The notes under the pieces are model-generated. The model was not told the origin of the DNA. It worked only from the letters and a program-made list of their open reading frames with translations, and ran no database searches. A program made the translations under genes and the position numbers. From Pseudomonadota bacterium (lineage in GTDB: Bacteria; Pseudomonadota; Gammaproteobacteria; Burkholderiales; Burkholderiaceae_C), in assembly GCA_021783695.1 (NCBI GenBank), contig JAJXTO010000013.1:1-64000 (forward strand): DNA of 64,000 nt. Reading direction: 5' to 3'. Positions within the stretch are counted from its first letter, which is position 1. Every line of letters begins with the position of its first letter. Below are positions 18,551 to 27,803 of the stretch, piece after piece.

Positions 18551-19015
18551 TCAGTCTGATTTGTGATGGATCAAATCGATTTTTGTTGCCTGCAGGGTGA
18601 TGAAATGCTGCAGAGGCGGGTGCAGGCAGTCCGCCAGAGTCGCGTGATTGAGCCGCGCGTAAAACGTCTCAGCCGCATCGCTGAGCAGGGGCCGCAACAG
18701 ACACAGCGGCGTCAGGTTGCAATGACCGCCATCGGGCCGCAGGCATTCCACCAAGCCCTGGCCATCTTCCAGCCAGCGCACGAGGTTTCCAAGAAGTATT
18801 TCTTTAGCCTGTTTTCGCAGGCGAACACCGCCGCCGATACCACGCTGATTGAGCACATAACCGCCCAGGGCCAGACGTTGCAAAATCTTGATCAAATGCT
18901 CACGTGAAATATTAAGGATTGACGCTATTTCTTTACTATTAAAAGATTTATTCTGGTCTGAAGCCAGCACCATCAAAGCGCGCAATCCGTAATCCGTGAA
19001 TTGAGTGAGTTTCAA
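18551..19015 (-). CDS. nsrR: Rrf2 family transcriptional regulator, NsrR-like (Fe-S, nitric oxide sensor)
   Basis: The 154-residue protein starts MKLTQFTDYGLRALM, the classic NsrR/Rrf2 N-terminus, with a winged helix-turn-helix over residues 1-75. Cysteines C91, C99 and C105 (C-X7-C-X5-C) match the [4Fe-4S] ligand pattern of NsrR, which loses DNA binding when NO nitrosylates the cluster. It is divergent from a truncated hemoglobin gene with 66 bp between them, which fits regulation of NO defence. IscR is less likely because its cysteine pattern and sequence differ. I found no clear NsrR box in the 66-bp gap. Confidence 0.85.
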   Translation of the reverse strand: MKLTQFTDYGLRALMVLASDQNKSFNSKEIASILNISREHLIKILQRLALGGYVLNQRGIGGGVRLRKQAKEILLGNLVRWLEDGQGLVECLRPDGGHCNLTPLCLLRPLLSDAAETFYARLNHATLADCLHPPLQHFITLQATKIDLIHHKSD

Positions 19016-19081
19016 TTTGTCACTTGCCGACGTTGTTGCAAAATCCTATAGTGGAACTGAATTATCCACTTATGGACCGCG

Positions 19082-19570
19082 ATGAAGCATCCTACAGCGA
19101 TTCAACCCACAGTGCCAGAGGGTGGGTGCAGCCTGTTTCGGCAGGTGCTCGATGCCACCCCCGGGTCGATCGAACCCCAAGATCGCCGCAGTGCGCTGGC
19201 CAGGCAACTGCGCGAACAGACCGGGCTCGACGAGGCCGGTCTGGAGCGCCTGGTGAGACGTTTTTACGCCCATGCCCGCCTTGATCCTGATCTGGGCCCG
19301 ATGTTCAGCGCGCATGTCTCTGACTGGGAGGCGCATTACGCCCGGATGGTCGATTTCTGGGCCTCGGTGGGTTTGCTTGCGGGGCGCTACCACCGCAATG
19401 CCCTGCAGGCGCATCGCCAACTGACGCTGCGCCCTGCACATTTCGCGCGCTGGCTGGAACTGTTCGACCAGACGCTGCAGGAGGAGGTCTCGCCGCAGGC
19501 GCGTCAGCACCTGATTGTCATCGCGCGGCGGATTGCGGCAACCCTGAGCAGTCGCCTGTGCGCGGATTGA
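19082..19570 (+). CDS. group III truncated hemoglobin
   Basis: The 162-residue protein is a 2-over-2 globin of group III (Campylobacter Ctb type). By alignment with Ctb from memory, the B10 Tyr is Y62 (RRFYAH), the distal E7 His H85, the proximal His H111 (LQAHRQL) and the G8 Trp W124 (ARWLELF). About 40 extra N-terminal residues precede the globin fold. Group III globins bind O2 or NO and are often under NO-responsive control; the divergent NsrR-like gene supports that here. The oxidase genes follow on the same strand after 158 bp. Confidence 0.85.
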   Translation: MKHPTAIQPTVPEGGCSLFRQVLDATPGSIEPQDRRSALARQLREQTGLDEAGLERLVRRFYAHARLDPDLGPMFSAHVSDWEAHYARMVDFWASVGLLAGRYHRNALQAHRQLTLRPAHFARWLELFDQTLQEEVSPQARQHLIVIARRIAATLSSRLCAD

Positions 19571-19728
19571 TCACCGCGGGTTTTCCATGTCACGTTTTAC
19601 ATCCACTCACAAGAGATACATCATGTGCCGGCGCCGATTGACTCATCGCAAGTGCTTGCATAAGCAGCCGGTTATCTTGCAGCATGTCACGCGACATTTT
19701 GTCGCATCACCCTGAGGAGAAAAAAACA

Positions 19729-19923
19729 ATGCCTGACGAGATGCCTTACGCGCCCATGCCTGTCCCACAGGCTGATGGTCGCTCCGTGCCGAATGCCGCA
19801 ATGCCCTTGCCCGATCTCAAATACGCCCGGCCGATGGGCTCATGGGTGATTGTGGCAGCGCTGTTCATCGTTGTCGTCGGCCTGTGGGCGATGGTTGCGG
19901 CCTATTTCTCCATCCACGCTTGA
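19729..19923 (+). CDS. small single-helix subunit of a ba3-type cytochrome oxidase (subunit IIa-like)
   Basis: The 64-residue protein has a soluble Pro/Met-rich N-terminus and one C-terminal membrane helix (VIVAALFIVVVGLWAMVAA). It directly precedes subunit II by 8 bp, as small helper subunits do in ba3-type oxidase operons. The ATG at 19729 has GAGGAG about 9 nt upstream; an earlier in-frame start at 19684 lacks such a site. Assignment rests on size, topology and position rather than on a strong motif. Confidence 0.7.
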   Translation: MPDEMPYAPMPVPQADGRSVPNAAMPLPDLKYARPMGSWVIVAALFIVVVGLWAMVAAYFSIHA

Positions 19924-19931
19924 GGCCAGCC

Positions 19932-20468
19932 ATGTCCACTTCAAAACCTGACGTTTTTGAAGACCAGTTTCATCACGTCGCGCTGCGGCATGAGCGCATC
20001 TGGATCTTTATCGCACTGTCGCTCATCGCTGTGCTGTTCCTCGTGGCAGTGTGGTTCGTGGTGCATGACTACGGCCTCGTTGCCAAAACCACGAAGTTCT
20101 ATTCCAACCCGAACAGCCCGGCTGAAATGGCCGAATTCCAGGGTTCGGGCGTGAAGCAAACCGGCCCGAACAGCTACGACGTGTATGAAATCGGCCGTGC
20201 CTGGAGTTGGACACCGGGCACCGCCACACCCTTGACGCTTCCGGTCGGCGCGCATGTCACGTTTTATGTGACCAGCGGTGACGTGATCCATGGCTTCGAG
20301 GTGCAGGGCACCAGCATCAACCTCACGGCCATCCCCGGTGTGGTCGGGCATGTCAACTACACCTTCGGCAAACCCGGCACGTTCTACATCATCTGCAATG
20401 AGTATTGCGGCGCAGGCCATCAGGCCATGATCGGCAAGATCGTCATTACCGGAGCGAAACAATCATGA
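19932..20468 (+). CDS. cytochrome c oxidase subunit II, ba3 type (CuA)
   Basis: The 178-residue protein has one N-terminal membrane helix (residues about 24-46) and a periplasmic cupredoxin domain. The CuA site is complete: H120, C155, C159, H163 and M166 (CNEYCGAGHQAM). A single helix rather than two, and short length, fit the ba3/B-family. It accepts electrons from cytochrome c and passes them to subunit I. Its TGA overlaps the ATG of subunit I (ATGA), so the subunits are translationally coupled. Confidence 0.92.
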   Translation: MSTSKPDVFEDQFHHVALRHERIWIFIALSLIAVLFLVAVWFVVHDYGLVAKTTKFYSNPNSPAEMAEFQGSGVKQTGPNSYDVYEIGRAWSWTPGTATPLTLPVGAHVTFYVTSGDVIHGFEVQGTSINLTAIPGVVGHVNYTFGKPGTFYIICNEYCGAGHQAMIGKIVITGAKQS

Positions 20469-22168
20469 GTGCAGCCCTCAGCAACAACGCGCCGCGCATT
20501 TTGGCAGTGCCCACTGCCGGTGAAATCGCCGACGAGAAAAAAATGCTCCTGGCCTTCTGGGTCACGGGTTTCCTGGCGCTGGCGGTGGGGATTTCCATTG
20601 GCTTGCTCCAAAGTACCAACTACGCCGGGATCAATCTGTACCCCTATCTGCAGCCTTTCCTCAAGTCCTACTACCAGGGCTTGACCATGCACGGGGTGCT
20701 CAACGCGTATGTGTTCACCTTTTTCACCATCTCCGGCTGGCTGATGTATCTGCCGGCGCGTGAACTCAAGCTCAAACCCAATATGGGGCTGGCCTGGTTC
20801 ACCTACGCGCTGATGCTGCTTGGCACATTGATGGCGGCTTACGGCATGTTCGACAACTCATCGAGCGTGCTCTACACCATGTACGCCCCGCTCAAGGGCA
20901 GCGCCTGGTTCTACCTGGGCATCACGCTGGTCGTGGTCGCGAGCATTTTGCCGCTGTTCGTGGTGCTGGACATGCGTACGCGCTGGAAAAAGGCCAATCC
21001 TGGGCAGCTCACCCCGCTGGTGACTTATATGAGTGCCACGACGCTGCTGATGTGGCTGCTCGCCGCTCTTGGCGCAGGCACCGAGGCCGTGTTCCTGCTC
21101 GACCCTTGGGCGCTCGGGCTGACGCACACCATCGATCCTCTGCTCGCACGCACGCTGTTCTGGTGGACAGGGCATCCCATCGTGTATTTCTGGCTGATGC
21201 CCGGCTACATCTCGATCTATGCGCTGCTGCCGCGCCAAGCCGGTGGAAAACTGATATCCGACCCTCTGGCCCGCCTCGCCTTTTTGCTGCTGTTCGTGTT
21301 CTCCCTGCCGGTGGGAACCCACCATCAGTACACCGACCCTGGCATCTCTCCCATCGTGAAAGGCATCGTGACCGCGCTGACGCTTTCAGTCGCGATTCCG
21401 AGCCTGATCACCGCATTCACCATCGCGTTGAGCCTCGAATACGGTGGACGCCGTCGTGGCGGCAAGGGGCTGATGGGCTGGTGGACCGCCTTGCCCTGGA
21501 AGGATGCCTCCGTTGCGGCGCAAGTCCTGGCGCTGGTGAGCTTCATCTTCGGCGGCGCGGGAGGGATCATCAACGCCAGCTGGCAGCTCGACAACGTGGT
21601 GCACAACACCTTGTGGATTCCGGCGCACTTTCACCTGACAGTCGGCACCATGACCACCCTGGTTTTCATGGGGGTGAGTTTCTGGCTGCTGCCGCACCTC
21701 ACTGGGCGCAGGCTATATCGCCCGAAACTTGCGCTTTGGAGCGTCTGGCTGTGGTTTCTCGGCCTGATGATCTGGGGTTTTGCCGGGCACTGGGCCGGCA
21801 TGGACGGCGTGCCCCGCCGGGCCTGGGTCTCGGCGCTGCCGCATGACCAATACATGCAGCTCTACGGCGCGGTGCATCTGGCGCTGATCATCGTGGGCAT
21901 CGGCGGTGTGATTGCGGCTGTCGGGGCGATCCTCTACTACATCGTGTTCTTCGGCACCCTGTTCGGCCAAAAGGAGCCCAAGGCGATGGTCGAGATTCCC
22001 TTCACGGAATACATCACCAGTTCCGAGGGGTCCGTGTTGGCGCGTGTTGCCGAACCACTCGGACTGTGGACCCTGATCACCTTTGTGATCACGCTGGCGG
22101 TGTACATCCCCGTGTTCTGGCCCATGCTCACGCATCCGATCCACGCTCCGGGCTTCGTGCTCTGGTGA
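20465..22168 (+). CDS. cytochrome c oxidase subunit I, ba3 type (heme-copper oxidase B family)
   Basis: The 567-residue protein carries the hemes and CuB and pumps protons. Ligands are visible: H76 for the low-spin heme (TMHGVLNAY), H237 with the cross-linked Y241 (GHPIVYFW), H286 and H287 for CuB (GTHHQYTDPG), and H388 and H390 for the two hemes (PAHFHLTVG). About thirteen membrane helices are predicted. The sequence lacks the D-channel motif of A-type enzymes, as expected for ba3. It starts inside the subunit II stop codon and is followed 4 bp later by the Sco gene. The physiological donor is probably one of the two cytochromes encoded downstream. Confidence 0.94.
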   Translation: MSAALSNNAPRILAVPTAGEIADEKKMLLAFWVTGFLALAVGISIGLLQSTNYAGINLYPYLQPFLKSYYQGLTMHGVLNAYVFTFFTISGWLMYLPARELKLKPNMGLAWFTYALMLLGTLMAAYGMFDNSSSVLYTMYAPLKGSAWFYLGITLVVVASILPLFVVLDMRTRWKKANPGQLTPLVTYMSATTLLMWLLAALGAGTEAVFLLDPWALGLTHTIDPLLARTLFWWTGHPIVYFWLMPGYISIYALLPRQAGGKLISDPLARLAFLLLFVFSLPVGTHHQYTDPGISPIVKGIVTALTLSVAIPSLITAFTIALSLEYGGRRRGGKGLMGWWTALPWKDASVAAQVLALVSFIFGGAGGIINASWQLDNVVHNTLWIPAHFHLTVGTMTTLVFMGVSFWLLPHLTGRRLYRPKLALWSVWLWFLGLMIWGFAGHWAGMDGVPRRAWVSALPHDQYMQLYGAVHLALIIVGIGGVIAAVGAILYYIVFFGTLFGQKEPKAMVEIPFTEYITSSEGSVLARVAEPLGLWTLITFVITLAVYIPVFWPMLTHPIHAPGFVLW

Positions 22169-22172
22169 TGGG

Positions 22173-22838
22173 ATGCGCGATGCAGCGTCCGCAGACGAAG
22201 CGGGAGTCGGCACGCATGCAAGGCGCAGCGGCTGGAGAGCCTCTGCGCTGCGAGCGGCCATCGTTTCCCTCGCGCTCCTGGCCGCGCTGTTCGGCTGGTC
22301 CCGCCTGCAGCCGCGCGGCGTGGCGCTGCATGGCTCTGCGCTCCAGTCCGTCCCGGCGCCTGCCTTCACCGGTTTCACCGACACACAGGGCAGGGTGTTC
22401 AGTTGGCGGCAGCAGCGCGGCCATGTCGTGCTGGTGTTCTTCGGCTACACCCACTGCCCCGATGTCTGCCCGCTCACCCTGGCGGCTCTGGCGCAAAGCC
22501 TGCAGCGCCTCGGGGCGTTGCGGCAGCGGGTGCGTGTGGTGTTCGTCACCCTCGATCCGGCGCGTGACACGCTGCCGGTGCTGCGTGCCTATCTCGACGG
22601 CTTCCTTCCAGACACCATCGGACTGCACGGCTCGCTCGCGGCTGTCACCGCCGCATCGCGGCAATGGGATATCACCTGGCGGCGGGTCGATACCGGCCCT
22701 GGTCAATACTGGATCGACCACACGGCGGCGGTCACGCTGGTCAGCCCGGATGGGCGGCTGCTGGTGCGCTACGGCTACGGCCAGCTCACCAATCCGGCCT
22801 GGCTGGCCGACGATCTACGCCACATTCTGGAGCCCTGA
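22173..22838 (+). CDS. SCO1/SenC family copper chaperone
   Basis: The 221-residue protein has an N-terminal membrane anchor (about residues 26-42) and a periplasmic thioredoxin-like domain. The copper site is C95 and C99 (THCPDVCPLT) with H183 (IDHTAAV). Sco proteins deliver copper to, or reduce, the CuA centre of subunit II. It starts 4 bp after subunit I and its TGA overlaps the ATG of ctaG by one base, so it belongs to the oxidase operon. Confidence 0.92.
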   Translation: MRDAASADEAGVGTHARRSGWRASALRAAIVSLALLAALFGWSRLQPRGVALHGSALQSVPAPAFTGFTDTQGRVFSWRQQRGHVVLVFFGYTHCPDVCPLTLAALAQSLQRLGALRQRVRVVFVTLDPARDTLPVLRAYLDGFLPDTIGLHGSLAAVTAASRQWDITWRRVDTGPGQYWIDHTAAVTLVSPDGRLLVRYGYGQLTNPAWLADDLRHILEP

Positions 22839-23584
22839 TGACGAGCAATGGCTGGCCGCTGGCGGCCTGGGGCGGATGGTTCGCGCTGATCGGGGCGATG
22901 CTGCTGGCCTACGGTCTGGCCGCCTGGCGCGGGCGCTGGGCCTGGTGGCGCGTGGCCGTCTTCATCGCGGGCTGCCTGTTCACCCTGGTTTCGGCCTGGG
23001 GCCTGCACAACCCGCTGGCGTCGATGACAAGCTACACCATCGCCCTGATGAGCATGGGACAGATCGTTTCGCCGCTGCTGCTGGTGGGCATTCCACCAGC
23101 GGTGCGCGCGCGCTGGCATGCAGCGCCGCATGCGGCGTGGAGCGTCTGGCTGCTCAATGCGTGGGTTGCGGGCGCCGTGTTCGTGATCGTGACGCTGGGC
23201 GTCAATCTTCCCGGCGTGTTCAACACCGCTCTAGCCAATGCGCTGTTCTCCGGACCGATCGGCCTGCTGCTGCTGATCTCGGGCCTGATGTTCTGGGCGC
23301 AGGTCTTGGCGGGCAGCACCAGCCTGACGCAGCGCTGGATCGCCGGTCTGTACGGCTGGCTGGGCAGCCTGCCGATGATGATCATCGCCGCCGTCTGGGT
23401 GTGGAGCGCGCAGGTGCTCTACACCCCGTATCTCGACGTGCTGTGCCTGTGGAACCTCAGCCCGCTCGACGACCAGCACTACGCCGGGCTGGTGATGTTC
23501 GCCGCAGGCCTGCCGCTGCAACTGCGCGCGGCATGGCTGTTGATCATGCCCGCCGACACAGCCCCCGCAGCGACCAGGCCATGA
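22838..23584 (+). CDS. CtaG-like cytochrome c oxidase assembly protein (Caa3_CtaG family)
   Basis: The 248-residue protein is predicted to have about seven membrane helices, beginning around residue 8. Its sequence layout, with SYTIALMSMGQIVSPLLLVG and a late MFAAGLPLQLRAAW, resembles the multi-helix CtaG family that assists CuB insertion. This is unrelated to the single-helix Cox11, also called CtaG in some species. It overlaps the Sco gene by one base and closes the oxidase assembly block before the cytochromes. Confidence 0.8.
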   Translation: MTSNGWPLAAWGGWFALIGAMLLAYGLAAWRGRWAWWRVAVFIAGCLFTLVSAWGLHNPLASMTSYTIALMSMGQIVSPLLLVGIPPAVRARWHAAPHAAWSVWLLNAWVAGAVFVIVTLGVNLPGVFNTALANALFSGPIGLLLLISGLMFWAQVLAGSTSLTQRWIAGLYGWLGSLPMMIIAAVWVWSAQVLYTPYLDVLCLWNLSPLDDQHYAGLVMFAAGLPLQLRAAWLLIMPADTAPAATRP

Positions 23585-23664
23585 ACGCGTCGCACCGTCC
23601 GCACCTGTCTGCCCCATTGGGCGCAACCGTTTTCACTCTTTGACCACACTCCCAAGGATGACCC

Positions 23665-24009
23665 ATGAACCATCGATCCATCAGCATGATCGCCATGTCG
23701 CTGCTGTTTTGCGCAGCAGCGCAGGCGCAGACCGTGACGGGCAATGCCGCCGCGGGCAAATACGACAGTGCCATGTGCGAAGGCTGTCATAACGCCCACG
23801 GCGGCTTCAAGACCGATTTTCCCGAGGTGTACCACGCGCCCAAGCTCAACGGCCAGAGTGCTGCCTACCTTGCCCAGTGCCTGCAGGATTACCGCAGCGG
23901 CGCACGCCGCAACCCGACGATGAAGGCGGTGGCCGACATCCTCACTCCGCAGCAGATTGCCAATCTCTCGGCGTATTACGCCGTCGCCAAAGGCCAGAAA
24001 ATCCAATGA
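23665..24009 (+). CDS. periplasmic class I cytochrome c (first of a pair)
   Basis: The 114-residue protein has a Sec signal peptide ending near AQA (about residue 21). The heme site is C38-x-x-C41-H42 (CEGCH) with M86 (NPTMKAV) the likely sixth ligand. It resembles the small c4/c5-type domains that feed terminal oxidases. Its TGA overlaps an in-frame ATG of the next cytochrome frame, though the likelier start of that gene is 12 bp further on. A role as electron donor to the ba3 oxidase is inferred from position. Confidence 0.9.
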   Translation: MNHRSISMIAMSLLFCAAAQAQTVTGNAAAGKYDSAMCEGCHNAHGGFKTDFPEVYHAPKLNGQSAAYLAQCLQDYRSGARRNPTMKAVADILTPQQIANLSAYYAVAKGQKIQ

Positions 24010-24020
24010 GGAACACATCG

Positions 24021-24383
24021 ATGAAACGACTGATCGCAGGGTTCGGCGCCGGCGCGCTGCTCGCCCTGGCCACCGCGGCCCATGCAGCAGACATCAAGAA
24101 GGGTGAGGATCTGGTGAACAAGGGCGGCTGCATTGCCTGCCACGGCGCCGGGATGGACAAACCCATCGCCCCCAACTACCCCAAGCTCGCAGGCCAGTAC
24201 CAGAGCTATCTGTTCCACGCCCTGCAGCAATACCAGGCCAAGCACCAGACGCCGCTCTACGGTCGCAACAACGCCATCATGAGCGGCATGGTGGCGCAAT
24301 ACAACACGCAGGACCTGCAGGACATCGCCGCCTACATCGCCAGCCTCAAGGGTGATGTGTACATCCGCGACGAAATGCATTGA
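24021..24383 (+). CDS. periplasmic class I cytochrome c (second of a pair)
   Basis: The 120-residue protein has a signal peptide ending near AHA (residue 22). The heme motif is C37-x-x-C40-H41 (CIACH), with M87 or M90 as the axial methionine. I chose ATG 24021 because GAGGAA lies 7 nt before it and the encoded MKRL begins a standard signal peptide; an ATG at 24006 overlaps the upstream stop. Together with the previous gene it looks like a split two-domain c4-type cytochrome donor for the oxidase, an inference from context. Confidence 0.9.
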   Translation: MKRLIAGFGAGALLALATAAHAADIKKGEDLVNKGGCIACHGAGMDKPIAPNYPKLAGQYQSYLFHALQQYQAKHQTPLYGRNNAIMSGMVAQYNTQDLQDIAAYIASLKGDVYIRDEMH

Positions 24384-24456
24384 TCTGCGCGTCAGCAGCC
24401 ACGCTCATCGTCTGTGAGCCGCTATTCTTGGCGGTATTTCAACACGCGAACGTGCC

Positions 24457-26340
24457 ATGGCTGCTGATCAACAATCCTCCCCGCAGCCCGCGGGGAAAAA
24501 CCGGCCGGTGATCGACCCCAAGGCGCAGGTGCATCTGGGGTACTGGCTGCTTGCTCTCGCCCTGATGTTTGTGTTGCAGGGCCTGTGGTCGTCATACAGC
24601 AATGTGCAGACCGTGCCGTACAGTGCGTTTCAGACCTATCTGAAGGACGGCCGGATCAAGGACGTGGTGATCGGTGATCAGACCATCACCGGCACGCTGA
24701 AATCGCCCGACGCCAATGGCAAGAGCATCGTGGTGGCGGTCAAGGTCGACCCGCAGCTCGCCAGCGAACTGCAGCGTTACGGCGTGACCTATTCGCAGCA
24801 ATACACCAATACCTGGCTGTCCAACATCCTCTCCTGGGTCTTGCCTGCGCTGGTGTTCGTGGGGGTGTGGTTTTTTCTGGTGCGCAAGTTTGCCGACAAG
24901 GCCGGTGGCATGGGCATGGGCGGCTTCATGTCCATCGGCAAAAGCCGCGCCAAGGTTTATATGGAAAACCGCACCGGCGTGACCTTTGCCGATGTCGCCG
25001 GCGTGGACGAGGCCAAGGCCGAGCTGGAGGAAGTGGTGGATTTCCTCAAGCACCCTGTCGAACATAGCCGCCTCGGCGCACGGGCGCCCAAGGGCGTGTT
25101 GCTGGTCGGTCCGCCGGGAGTGGGCAAGACGCTGCTGGCGCGCGCCGTGGCGGGGGAGGCCGGGGTGCCGTTCTTTTCCATCAGCGGTTCGGAGTTCGTG
25201 GAGATGTTCGTCGGCGTGGGCGCGGCGCGGGTGCGCGATCTGTTCGAGCAGGCGCGGCAGAAGGCTCCGGCCATCATTTTCATTGATGAGCTCGACGCAC
25301 TGGGCCGCGCTCGCGCCGCCGCGCCGTTTGGCGGCGGGCATGACGAGAAGGAGCAGACCCTCAACCAGTTGCTCGTCGAGCTCGACGGCTTCGACTCCAG
25401 CTCCTCTCTGGTGATACTCGCGGCCACGAACCGGCCGGAAATTCTCGATCCCGCGCTGCTGCGCGCCGGGCGCTTTGACCGGCAGGTGCTGGTGGAGCGG
25501 CCGGACAAGATCGGCCGCGTGCAGATCCTCAAGGTGCATGTGGGCAAGATCCGCCTCGATCCGGGACTCGATCTGGAGCAGATCGCGGCGCTCACGCCAG
25601 GGTTTTCCGGGGCGGATCTGGCCAATCTGGTGAACGAGGCCGCCTTGCTCGCCACGCGCGAGAACGCGCAGACCGTCACCCTGTCGCACTTCACCCGCGC
25701 GGTCGAGCGCATCGTCGCTGGACTGGAGAAAAAGAACCGCCTGCTCAACCCGAAGGAGCGCGACATCGTGGCGCACCACGAAATGGGGCATGCGCTGGTG
25801 GCGATGAGCCTGCCCGGAAGCGATGCGGTGCACAAGGTGTCCATCATTCCGCGCGGCATCGGCTCACTCGGCTACACCATCCAGCGGCCCACCGAAGACC
25901 GCTATCTGATGACTCGCGAGGAACTGCAGAACAAGATGGCGGTGCTGATGGGCGGCCGCGCTGCCGAGCATCTGGTGTACGGCCACTGGTCCACCGGCGC
26001 GGCGGACGATCTGGCCAAGGTCACAGACATCGCGCGCAATATGGTCACGCGCTATGGCATGGAGGAAAAGCTGGGCGGCGTGAGTCTGGAGGAGAGCCAC
26101 ACCTCTGTGCTGGGCACGCCGGCGCTGCCGACGCAGCACGACTACAGCGAACAGACCGCCCGAGAAATCGACTGCGCCGTGCGCGAACTGGTGAACGCGG
26201 CATTCAACCGGGCGCAAAACATCCTGCAGCAAAAACGCGCGCTGCTCGACGAAGGCGCGCGCCTGCTGCTGGAAAAGGAAACCCTGACCGAGGCAGAACT
26301 CAAGGCGCTGATGCAATCCGCGCCCGCCGCTGCCACCTGA
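24457..26340 (+). CDS. FtsH-family ATP-dependent zinc metalloprotease (likely second paralogue)
   Basis: The 627-residue protein has two membrane helices (about residues 28-43 and 122-143) around a periplasmic segment. An AAA+ domain follows with Walker A GPPGVGKT (218-225) and Walker [10 protein letters not shown] (273-281). The protease domain carries the zinc motif H441-E-M-G-H445. The usual housekeeping sequences are GPPGTGKT and HEAGH; the Val and Met here suggest a divergent paralogue. It lies 73 bp after the second cytochrome gene on the same strand, with no ftsJ/rlmE neighbour as housekeeping ftsH normally has. A role in oxidase quality control is inference. Confidence 0.9.
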   Translation: MAADQQSSPQPAGKNRPVIDPKAQVHLGYWLLALALMFVLQGLWSSYSNVQTVPYSAFQTYLKDGRIKDVVIGDQTITGTLKSPDANGKSIVVAVKVDPQLASELQRYGVTYSQQYTNTWLSNILSWVLPALVFVGVWFFLVRKFADKAGGMGMGGFMSIGKSRAKVYMENRTGVTFADVAGVDEAKAELEEVVDFLKHPVEHSRLGARAPKGVLLVGPPGVGKTLLARAVAGEAGVPFFSISGSEFVEMFVGVGAARVRDLFEQARQKAPAIIFIDELDALGRARAAAPFGGGHDEKEQTLNQLLVELDGFDSSSSLVILAATNRPEILDPALLRAGRFDRQVLVERPDKIGRVQILKVHVGKIRLDPGLDLEQIAALTPGFSGADLANLVNEAALLATRENAQTVTLSHFTRAVERIVAGLEKKNRLLNPKERDIVAHHEMGHALVAMSLPGSDAVHKVSIIPRGIGSLGYTIQRPTEDRYLMTREELQNKMAVLMGGRAAEHLVYGHWSTGAADDLAKVTDIARNMVTRYGMEEKLGGVSLEESHTSVLGTPALPTQHDYSEQTAREIDCAVRELVNAAFNRAQNILQQKRALLDEGARLLLEKETLTEAELKALMQSAPAAAT

Positions 26341-26366
26341 TTGGCTGAACCGATCGCCTGAACCGC

Positions 26367-27674
26367 TCAGGCCGGCTTGGAGTGCAACATCTTGGCCGGG
26401 ATGGAATGGCGGTCGTAGCGGTCGATGCTCAGGCCCGCGGTGCTGATCTCCGGTTTGCGGTTCAGCACCAGATCGCTTACCAGGCGGCCCGAGCCGCAAG
26501 CCATGGTCCAGCCCAGGGTGCCGTGGCCGGTGTTGAGGAACAGGTTGCCATAGCGCGTGACGCCAACGATGGGGGTGCTGTCGGGTGTCATCGGGCGCAG
26601 ACCGGTCCAGAAGTCGGCGGCGGCCAGATCACCACCGGGGAACAGATCGCGTGTCACCATCTCCAGCGTCCCGCGCCGTCGCGGATCGAGCCGCAGATCG
26701 AACCCGCCCAGCTCGGCCATGCCGCCCACGCGGATGCGCTTGTCGAAGCGGGTGAGGGCGATCTTGTAGGTCTCGTCCAGCACGGTGGAGCGCGGCGCGA
26801 GCGCCTCGTCCACCAGTGGCACGGTGAGCGAATAGCCCTTGACCGGATACACCGGCAGATCGAGTCCGAGCGGGGCGAGAAAGTCGCGCGTGTAGCTGCC
26901 CAGCGCCAGCACATAGCGGTCGGCCGCGAGGATTTGGTCGCCCAGGCCGTGTTCATCCACGCGCACCCCGGTGATGCGCAGGCCGTCGCTGCGCAGGCCG
27001 GTGATGGTCTGGCCGAAGCGGAACTCCACGCCCAGCGCGCGGGCCATCTCGCCCAGGCGAGTGGTGAACAGTTGGCAATCTCCGGTTTCGTCATTGGGCA
27101 GGCGCAGGCCGCCCACCAGACGGTCGCGGGCATGCGCCAGGCCGGGCTCGATGGTGGCCAACTGGTCGCGGTCGAGCAACTGATAGGGCACGCCGCATTC
27201 TTCCAGCACGGATACGTCGCGCTGCACCGCGTCGAGCTGCGCCTGGCTGCGGAACACCTGCAGCGTGCCGCCGGTGCGCTGCTCGTAGGCAATGCCGGTT
27301 TCGGCGCGCAGCGCCTGCAGGCTGGCGCGGCTGTATTCGGCCAGTCGCATCATGCGTTCCTTGTTGATGGCATAGCGCTCGGCAGTGCAGTTGCGCAGCA
27401 TCTGCGCCATCCAGCGCACTTGCCACAGGCTGCCGTCCGGGCGGATGGCCAGCGGCGCGTGGCGCTGGAACATCCACTTGATCGCCTTGAACGGAATGCC
27501 GGGCGCAGCCCAGGGCGTGGAATAGCCCGGCGACACCTGACCAGCGTTGGCAAAGCTGGTTTCCATGGCGCAGGCGTTCTGACGGTCGATGACGGTGACT
27601 TCCGCACCCGCCTTGGCGAGGTAATAGGCCGTGGTGGTGCCAATGACCCCGGCGCCGAGAACAATGACTTTCAT
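26367..27674 (-). CDS. dadA: D-amino acid dehydrogenase, small subunit
   Basis: The 435-residue flavoprotein oxidises D-amino acids, chiefly D-alanine, to 2-oxo acids and passes electrons to the respiratory chain. The FAD-binding GxGxxG is at the N-terminus ([16 protein letters not shown]) and the DadA signature [18 protein letters not shown] lies near residue 46. The C-terminus has the [18 protein letters not shown] loop. ATG 27674 gives the standard MKVIVLGAG start; an upstream in-frame codon adds three residues. It is divergent from an Lrp-type regulator across 129 bp, the usual dad arrangement, but no dadX racemase is present. Confidence 0.93.
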   Translation of the reverse strand: MKVIVLGAGVIGTTTAYYLAKAGAEVTVIDRQNACAMETSFANAGQVSPGYSTPWAAPGIPFKAIKWMFQRHAPLAIRPDGSLWQVRWMAQMLRNCTAERYAINKERMMRLAEYSRASLQALRAETGIAYEQRTGGTLQVFRSQAQLDAVQRDVSVLEECGVPYQLLDRDQLATIEPGLAHARDRLVGGLRLPNDETGDCQLFTTRLGEMARALGVEFRFGQTITGLRSDGLRITGVRVDEHGLGDQILAADRYVLALGSYTRDFLAPLGLDLPVYPVKGYSLTVPLVDEALAPRSTVLDETYKIALTRFDKRIRVGGMAELGGFDLRLDPRRRGTLEMVTRDLFPGGDLAAADFWTGLRPMTPDSTPIVGVTRYGNLFLNTGHGTLGWTMACGSGRLVSDLVLNRKPEISTAGLSIDRYDRHSIPAKMLHSKPA

Positions 27675-27803
27675 TGCAAACACCCATTCAAGAACTCGAT
27701 GCGCGAAATTTAATCGGACTTATGCAAGAATTTTCCTTGTTTTTATGGCGTTTTCCAGTGAAAATCATCGTGCGGACTTCCTCTTTTGATATGTCTGCCC
27801 GTC

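Noticed and set aside
19016-19081. NsrR box between nsrR and the globin gene
   Set aside because: I looked for the usual AT-rich 11-1-11 palindrome and did not see one good enough to report.
24592-25833. Long minus-strand reading frame opposite the FtsH gene
   Set aside because: The translation has no recognisable domain and it mirrors a clearly real gene; GC-rich third positions keep such antisense frames open.
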